From: Marchantia polymorpha subsp. ruderalis
Taxonomy: Eukaryota; Streptophyta; Marchantiopsida; Marchantiales; Marchantiaceae
NCBI GenBank assembly: GCA_037833965.1
Contig: AP031352.1
Span: 16,348,501 to 16,412,500, forward strand
Reading direction: 5' to 3'
Length of the DNA stretch: 64,000 nt
The position numbers were made by a program, and so were the translations under genes. Below are positions 57,258 to 64,000 of the stretch, in pieces (positions within the stretch are counted from its first letter, which is position 1; each line of letters opens with the position of its first letter). Under the pieces are notes generated by a model. The model worked only from the letters and a program-made list of their open reading frames with translations. It was not told where the DNA came from and made no database searches.

Positions 57258-58502
57258 GGTCGGCTCTTGGTCGTGAAGAATGTCTCACTTGATGGCCGCG
57301 CCGGCTGTACGCTGGAACGGTCTTCGCTCTCACGCGCGGCTTCACGCTCCGCCGTCGTCGATTAAACTCTCACGCTCGAATTGGCGGATTTGAACTCCGC
57401 GAGCGTGTCACCCTCCGGACATGGGGGCGTAGCGCCGAAGGCGAGTTTTCCGCCTTGCGCGGTACACTTGTTCGTACCGCCCGTCGGCCAATCTCCTTCT
57501 GCCTTGACGCGTGTGTCCGCATGTCGGACAAAAATTCAACTCCTGCCTGTGCGCAGGCAGGGGCCTCGGCGGATTCTCCGCCGGCGCGAAACTTGAACAT
57601 CCTCCTGTGCACAGGCGAGCGCCTGTGCGCAGGCGAATTCCGTCCGCGGCGCTGCGCTGGCGCGGAAGGCGTTGACCGTGGTCAGCCGTCTCCGTCCAGT
57701 CTGTCCGTTCCTTGTCTCTCCGTCGGCGCTTCCGCCGCCGCAACTCCGTCCGTCCAAGAGCGCATCCACCCGTGCCGTCCGCACGGTCCGTACCTATTGG
57801 ATTACTCTGGCGGCTCTTCCGACGTACGCGGCGCTGCGCTGGCGCGGAAGGCGTCGTACACTTTCTACCTCACAAGGCGCATTTCTAGGGCCCAAGGCGG
57901 ATTTTCCGCCGACGCCGAAGTGCCTGTGCACAGGCCGCGCCTGTGCGTAGGCGGACTTCGCGCCTTCCCTAACCCTACTTCGCCTGTGCACAGGCGAACG
58001 CCTTCGTCCGTGCATAGGACAAAACTTGAATCCCCCTTCCGCGTAGGCGGAATTCGCGCCGGTGGCGAACTCCTTCCGCCATAGGCGACCGCCTCCGTTT
58101 CTTCCAGTAGCGATAACTCCCTAAGTCCTCGTCCGTTCCAAGCGTTCTTGGGCTCGTTAGAATCAGCGCGTCGAGCTCTTTCCAACGGGACCCTAACTTG
58201 GTCAAGGCGCCCGATGGTTTACCTAATTACGGGGGTTTCCCTACAGCCGCGGACGCAACCTCCGAAGGCGGGTTTTGCGCCTTGCGCCGTAGAGATCCTA
58301 ACTGCGGAGCTCGCAGGGAGGGTGGTGCCTGTCCTTGCTGCGGCACCCCAAATCCCAGATTCTACAAGATCCCTCGAGAATCCCCGCGATCTTCCGGATT
58401 CACTCTGTTTTGATGTACCGAAGGCTATTTACAATGCTGCCAGGGTACAGTTTTTCAAAAATGTTTTAATTTCCTCAAAATTGCCAAAAGTGGGGTACCA
58501 CA

Positions 58503-61500
58503 CATGGACCAAGGTACCACACGAGGGCGAAACACCTTCGACCACCTCCGGTTACACGACTGGAGGGGAGACCAGCTCGTCATGCACTTCAGAGACAGAA
58601 ATGTCGGATGAGTTTGTGGGTTACGTCACTTGCTGCTCCATTGAGGAGGAAGGGGACGATGTGCATCCGGATGACGAATAGCAACTAACAGTCGGACTGG
58701 GCAGAAGCGAGATCAGTCACACAGAGGGGATTGTCGACCCAAGTGACTGCTGCGAACTGCAGCTCAGTCCAGACAAAGGCTTGAAGGTGTCAAGCCAGGT
58801 ACAAGGAGAAGAGTTGAACAGGGTACAGGCGTTTCTTCGCCAGTATGAGGATGTCTTCGCATGGAAGATTGAAGACATGAAAGGCATACCTGCAAGGTAT
58901 GGAGAGCACAGGATCGACTTGTTGGACGAGGCAGTTCCGGTTCGCCAACGCCAATACAGGCTCAACCCAAAATACTCATTATTGGTGAAGGACGAAATCG
59001 ATAAGTACCTGAGCGCAGGGATCATCTACCCGGTACTAAGTAGCGAGTGGGTGTCGCCTATTGTAATCGTGCCCAAGAAACTGACGGGTAAGATCCAGGT
59101 GTGCCAGGACTTCCGGAAGCTGAACGCAGCTACGAGAAAGGACCATCACCCTCTCCCTTTTACGGACTCTATTTTGGATCATGTCGCAGGGCATGAATGT
59201 TACAGTTTCCTAGACGGGTTCTCCGGCTACAACCAGGTGTCCATCAGAGAACAGGACAAGGACAAAACAACCTTCATGACCGACTGGCGAACCTACGCTT
59301 ATCACAAGATGCCTTTCGGGCTGTGCAACGCGCCAGCGACGTTCCAGCGGATGATGACAAACATCTTCCAAGAGCACTTGAGGAAGTTCCTGGAAATTTT
59401 CATCGATGACTTTTGTGTCTTCGGTAAGAGGTCGGAGCACCTTAACCACCTTCGGCAGACGTTTGACAGATGTCGGGAAAGCAGCTTGTCCTTGCACCCT
59501 GAGAAGTGTTTTTTCTTTATGACCAGCGGAATCCTGCTGGGGCACAGAGTTTCGTCCGATGGCATTGCAGTGGATGTAGAGAAGGTGAAGATTATTCTCG
59601 AACTTCAGCCGCCGACGAACCTACGTGAGTTGAGGGCCTTCCTTGGCCATGTAGGCTATTACAGAAGGTTCATAAATATGTACGCCATCTTGGCAGCCGA
59701 TCTGACGAAGCTGCTTAAGAAGGTGGAACCCTATGTGTGGGGCAAGGAGCAACCGCTGGCCTTTGAAACACTCAAAGCTAAACTGACGACTGCTCCGGTT
59801 CTGAGAAGTCCGGATTGGAACAGACCTTTCCATGTCTATGTAGACATGTCGGCATTTGCAATCGGAGTAGTTCTCAGTCAGAAGGACGACAACAAGAAGG
59901 ACTACCCGATTTACTTCGCGAGCCGTCAGTTGTGAGCAGCAGAGAAGAAGTACACAACAACTGAGAGGGAGGCGTTGGGAATGGTGTACTCCTGTAAGAA
60001 GTTCAGACATTATTTGATCTGCTATGAGTTTGTGTTTCATGTGGATCATTACGCACTACAGCACCTGGTGAAGAAGGCGGATCTGTCCGGACGAATTGCC
60101 AGGTGGGTACTACTGCTCCAGGAATTCACCTACACTGTGCAGACTAGGAAGGGCGTTCACCATAAGAACGCGGACTACCTCTCCAGACTATGGACCGAAC
60201 CCATAGAAGAGGAAGTAGTGGATGATTTTCCCGATGAACAACTTTTTCAGTTGTCCGCCAGCCATGAGTGCAGGTATGCGGACTTGTACAGGTTTCTGCT
60301 CACACTCCAATGTCCGGAAGGATTGGATGCGGAGCAGCGCACAGTCTTCGTTCGTAAAGCGGGACCTTACCAGCTCCAACAGGGGGTCTTATTCAAGAAA
60401 ATGGCAGATGAGAGGCTGTGCAGATGCGTAGAGGAGTCCGAAGTTCCGCGAATCGTTAAAGCCATGCACACAGAAGACGCTGGTGGTCATTACGCCACCA
60501 GGAATACGGTGACCAAAATTGTGAATGCAGGATACTGGTGGCCGACGATGTTCAAAGATGTACACGACTACGTTCGCAAATGCGATAGCTGCCAAAGAAC
60601 GGGAAGGCCGACTTCGACCACGAGATGGCCTCTGACACCGATCATGCCCTTGGCACCATTTGAAAAATGGGGGATCGACTTCGTGGGACCAATACAACCT
60701 GTCACTAAAGGCACGCGCAGGCGCTACATATTGGTAGCAACGGACTATGCGACCAAGATGGTGGAGGCAGAGGCCACAAGGCACGACGACGCAGTAGCAG
60801 TAGCAAGGTTCCTATTCGAATCAATCATCACACGCTACGGGTGTCCACTAGAAATAGTTAGTGACAGGGGAACGCACTTTTTGAATCAGGTGATAGAAAG
60901 TTTGACGCGGCACTTCCAAATTAAGCATCGGAAGACTACTCCATACAACCCCAAGGCGAATGGTCTGACAGAGAAATCCAATGGATTGCTCTGCAAGATA
61001 CTCCTCAAGGTGACTGTGAACCATGCTCACGACTGGGACACCAAGCTACCGGCCGCCTTATGGGCATACAGAACTGCAGAGAAAGTCACCACCAGGCAAA
61101 CACCTTACTTTCTGGTTTATGGGCAGCATCCGATCTTACCTATCGAATTCGAGATACCCACCAAGAGGACCTTAGATCCGAGAAGGCTGGATGCGGAAGA
61201 AAGTCAGGCCTATCGACTGCAAGAAGTAATGGCACTGGAAGAAAGACGTCAAGAGGCCGAAGATCGAACAAAGCAACTACAGCTCAGGCGGAAGGAGAAG
61301 TACGATCGGAGACTCAAACCAGTACTACTCGAGAAGGGCGACTTGGGTCTACTCTACGATAGCAGACATGCTAGATTTCCAAGCAAGCTACACTTGAGAT
61401 GGATGGGACCATACAAGGTGATCAAAGTTTTCCCCAATGGCTCAATCCAGCTCGCAGAATTGACAGAAGAATGGCTAGGCACCCGCGTGAACGGGTGGCG

Positions 61501-61522
61501 TCTGAAGAAATACCACGTGTAA
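58503..61522 (+). pseudogene. pol: Ty3/gypsy pol: reverse transcriptase, RNase H, integrase, two in-frame stops
   Basis: A single frame runs from 58503 to TAA at 61520, with TAG at 58679-58681 and TGA at 59933-59935. RT (about 58900-59640): SEWVSPIVIVPKK, KLNAATRKDHHPLPF, FLDGFSGYNQV, MPFGLCNAPATFQRMM and the active site FIDDFCVFG (near 59400). RNase H: VYVDMSAFAIGVVLSQ, TTEREALGMV, FHVDHYALQH. Integrase: zinc-binding HTEDAGGHY...CDSCQRTG, catalytic Asp in WGIDFVGPI, Asp in VSDRGTHF, Glu in LTEKSNGLL, and a C-terminus ending NGWRLKKYHV. There is no chromodomain. The enzymes copy element RNA to DNA and insert it. Protease and gag are missing upstream. The TGA lies between RT and RNase H and looks like a point mutation. 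The TAG has a leaky context (TAGCAACTA) and may once have been read through. Confidence 0.9.
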
Positions 61523-61544
61523 ATGTTCGCGTGGGCGCTCACAA

Positions 61545-61559
61545 TTGAGGAGGGGGGCA
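61545..61559 (+). promoter_or_regulatory. polypurine tract for plus-strand DNA priming
   Basis: TTGAGGAGGGGGGCA lies directly before the LTR start TGTGGTAAC at 61560 and 23 bp after the integrase stop. Its position and purine run are those of an LTR-retrotransposon PPT, which marks 61560 as the true 5' edge of the 3' LTR. Confidence 0.85.
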
Positions 61560-64000
61560 TGTGGTAACACACTTTTTGTTTTTTTTGCAGAATTTAAACA
61601 ATTTTAGAAAACTAGTACCGAAGCAGTGTCTGTAGTTAGAAAAGGGTACGTTAAATAGAGTGGATTGAGGAGATCGTCACGAGGTCACGAAGAATCGCGA
61701 AGTCGGATGTACCAGCGCCAAATGTCTTCGGCGCCTTCGGCAAAAGCTCCTTTTCTGAGGTGTCTCTACTCACGCGCTCCCAACGTTTAAGGAAGCTACG
61801 CTTCCGGCGCAGACACCTCCGGAGGAGATTTTGCTAAAGACGTCAGAAGAACAGCACGGACCTCTGAAGGCTTCCGACCATGAGTGCGCCTTCGGCGATG
61901 CGCCGCTAGCGCGGAAAGGAGAACCTTCATAACGATCGGAATACACGGTAGTTCCAGTTGGTTGAAATTGCATTAGAAAGAGCTCGGGACGCTTGTTCTA
62001 ACGAGCCCAAGAGCGTCGAAGATGGATCAGGGACGAAGAAGTTATGAGCATCGGAAAACTCGTAGCCGGACATGCGCCGTTCGCGCTAGGGTTCACAGTC
62101 GGAAAGGACTCCCGTACGCCTTCGACGATGCGCCTTCGGCGGAATCACGCGCTCATGGGAGGAAATCAACTTAGAGTCGGAAGCGCCTTTGGCGGCTGCG
62201 CAACGGAAGAAAAGCGCCGGCCAGACGTACGCCTCCGACGTGGCGCTGATAGGCGGATGCGCTGGCATGATTTGCGCCGGCGGGATATGCGCCGTCAGCA
62301 ATGGACGAGGCAGAACGGACAAAACAAGCGGTACGAATACGCGCCGGCGTAAAGAGACCTGAGGACAAGCAGCCGGAAATGCCAGCTGCGCCGACTCGTA
62401 GTCGGCCAACCAACGCGCCTCATAGCCGACCGAAACAGAGGGCACGTAAAGTGCCAACTAGTACTGAGGAGACCGGGCGTACTCCGGTCCGGCGGAGTAT
62501 CCTGCCCACGCAGAAGGAGATAATCGCGCAGATTCTGGGGAAGTCGGCAAATACCTCTGCGCAGAAGGCACCAATGCCTTTGGAAGAAGACAGACGGACT
62601 GACAGTCGGCCGACTACGAGTCGGGCGACTGAAGGTCGACAAATGGAAGGAAGGCCGACTAAGCGGCGCGTTGAACTGGACAGCAGGCCGGAAGCAGAAG
62701 GGAGTTTGGCTGACGAGCCAACAACCCTCAGAGGGTCGTCTTCGGCGGAAGGCACTTCTGGGAAAACGCCGCCAGCAAGCAGGCCAAGTGGAGTGAAGAC
62801 GCGCAGGGTAGATCTGACTGCCAGTCGGACACCTGCTAGTCGGCCGACTGCGAGTCGGTCAACAGAGAGTCGGCCAGATTCGCCGACTGCGAGACGGACA
62901 GGGCCGGCGACCATTGTGCGGACGCCTTCGGCGGACGCACCTCCAGCGAAGACACCTTCCGCGCAGATCGCGCCGGAAGGGCAGGCAGCAGAAGCGGGCG
63001 GTGCAAAGGTGACAAAAGTCACAGCGGCGTCGACCCCTTCGGAAACCGAAGATCGAGCCGGAACAGGGGCTCAAGCAGTGGGATCCCCCACTGCCTTGGA
63101 TATTTTAGCAGGGAGTGGAGCGGCAGTCGCGGCGGAAGCTTCTGCGCGCCACAGTTCCAGGGAGTCGCCAAGGGATTCGGTGGCGACTGAAATCCTCGAA
63201 ACGGAGGATGAGACGAGTTCGGAAGAGCAGGAAGCGGTCTCTGTGCAGAAAACGCCAATAGGGGTGTTGTGCGAGCAGATAGTTCCACTCCTGCGATATC
63301 TGGATCGCAAGACATCCAAGTACTCGGGTACCGGAAAACCGCAGTCTTACGTGGAGACTGTCAAACGCAGGACGAGGAGCAAGGTGGCCACTTGGGCCTC
63401 TAGGTGCCAAACATTGCAGGATAAGAACACTACCCTCCGACAGTACTTGGCGGTCACGCAGAAGCTATACCAAACCCTGCAACAACAGAGGGAGGATGCG
63501 GCGACGAAAAACCAGGCGGATGCCGAGCTAATGCGGGCAAAGATCGAGTCGGAATTGCAGGAAGAGCGGAGACAAAACCGCATCTTAGCAGAAGAGCTTG
63601 CTCGCCAGAAGCGCGCCTTAGAAGAAAGTCAAAGTACACGCAAGGAGGATGAGGAATTGTTGCGCAACTTGCAATCCGAGTGCGCGGATTTGAGGGCGCA
63701 GCGCGCAGATGCGGAAATACAGCTAGCAGAGGTGGAAGGCAGCTGCCGGACGCGAGAAGAGTTGGCGACGCGGGTGACTCACTGTCTAAAAAGATACGCC
63801 CATTGGGAGGTGGCAGCTCAAGAGAAGATCACACTAAGGGAGTTTGAGCTTCGGGCGGCGGCATTGACGGAGGGTGACAGTCGGAGTCGGCGGCGAGTAG
63901 CAAGGAAATTAGAAGCCTTCTTGTCGGGCGCGCGCGACACTATGGCGCACTTGGAGTCGGAAGTGATTGCAGCCCTCCGGCGTCTGGGGTTGCGCAGCCG
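61560..64000 (+). mobile_element. 3' LTR of the pol-bearing element, continues past the window
   Basis: Begins TGTGGTAACACAC after the PPT. The leader to 62351 equals 50502-51300, then a deletion joins the leader to the ORF linker (RPEDKQPEMPAAPT). The LTR-borne ORF continues to the end of the window, so TATA, hairpin and TTATTACA should lie outside it. Confidence 0.8.
62352..64000 (+). CDS. LTR-borne ORF in the 3' LTR, 5' deleted, open to the window end
   Basis: The frame from 62352 has no stop that I find up to 64000. A possible ATG is at 62379. It encodes the A-subfamily linker with Ser-Arg-Pro-Thr repeats (from AGTCGGCCGACT-like palindromes), the GSPTALDILAGSGAA segment, the acidic TEDETSSEEQEA patch, LLRYLDRKTSKY, SYVETVKRRTRSK and the coiled coil to about LRRLGLRSR. 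The N-terminal domain is lost in the deletion at 62351, so it is not a full-length gene. It carries CAG at the two codons that are TAG in the 5' LTR. It lies directly downstream of pol on the same strand. Confidence 0.65.

Larger units (their letters stand above)
53096..58502 (-). mobile_element. complete 5.4-kb giant LTR (B subfamily), minus strand, mismatched flanks
   Basis: 5407 bp, starting TGTGGTACCCCAC at 58502 and ending TTATTACA at 53096, nearly identical in layout to 39477-44882 in opposite orientation. The flanking 5-mers are GTTCC (53091-53095) and CATGG (58503-58507), not a duplication. The left flank is 5'-LTR sequence and the right flank is internal pol sequence. Recombination between LTRs of two separate minus-strand insertions, deleting what lay between, would explain both the mismatch and the missing gag region. 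TATA (TTTTATA, 54062-54068) and hairpin (54040-54056) are intact. Confidence 0.8.
50502..64000 (+). mobile_element. Ty3/gypsy retrotransposon with giant LTRs, pol-bearing, runs off the window
   Basis: The 5' LTR starts at 50502 (TGTGGTAACACAC), pol lies at 58503-61522, the polypurine tract at 61547-61557, and the 3' LTR starts at 61560 with the same sequence. The first about 790 bp of the two LTRs differ at only about ten sites plus one short indel, mostly C/T or G/A changes, so the element is young. gag, protease and primer-binding site are missing: the 5' LTR stops at 53095, a minus-strand LTR fills 53096-58502, and the sequence resumes just upstream of reverse transcriptase. The pol type (no chromodomain, KLNAATRKDHHPLPF, ending NGWRLKKYHV) points to the Athila/Tat side of Ty3/gypsy. 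Confidence 0.8.

Overview
The window is nuclear DNA of a land plant. The one intact host gene has six exons with GT-AG introns, the long AT-rich stretches carry no genes, and the rest is nested plant-type Ty3/gypsy retroelements. A bryophyte (liverwort such as Marchantia) is my best guess from the style of the lipase-fusion gene and of the retroelement proteins; this is inference and was not checked against a database. I recognised no rRNA, tRNA, CRISPR array or bacterial feature.

Layout. 1-7271 is host DNA with two decayed Gly/Asp/Lys-repeat plus Ser-Pro4 (extensin-like) pseudogenes and a cluster of fold-back and short tandem repeats. 7277-18438 is a composite retroelement on the minus strand, bounded by the 5-bp duplication AGCCC and itself split by a 3.1-kb nested copy with duplication CTTCG. 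18444-27100 is AT-rich intergenic DNA with a 49-bp palindrome and (TA)n tracts. 27388-31580 is a six-exon gene for a predicted 1004-residue class-3 lipase fused to a long C-terminal region. 33357-48473 is a second minus-strand composite split by two nested plus-strand copies (35593-38975, duplication CCGAC; 39477-44882, duplication CGGGC). 48474-48796 holds a copia-like gag scrap. 48797-50501 is a truncated copy. 50502 to the window end is a plus-strand Ty3/gypsy element with readable reverse transcriptase, RNase H and integrase (58503-61522), a polypurine tract and a 3' LTR that runs off the window. A complete minus-strand copy (53096-58502) sits between its 5' LTR and its pol.

The central point is that the repeated unit of about 5.4 kb behaves as a giant LTR. 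It begins TGTGGTA and ends TTATTACA, its ends are imperfect inverted repeats, solo copies have 5-bp target duplications, and one copy starts directly after the polypurine tract of a pol gene. Each full unit carries a long ORF of about 950-1050 codons: a conserved N-terminal domain, a low-complexity Pro/Arg/Ser linker built from palindromic micro-repeats, an acidic patch and a long coiled coil. A TATA box followed by a conserved hairpin lies just after the ORF. The ORF would therefore lie in U3 and be transcribed at the 3' end of the element RNA, as an extra gene carried by the LTR. The family inserts mainly into its own LTRs, and LTR-LTR recombination then removed most internal regions.
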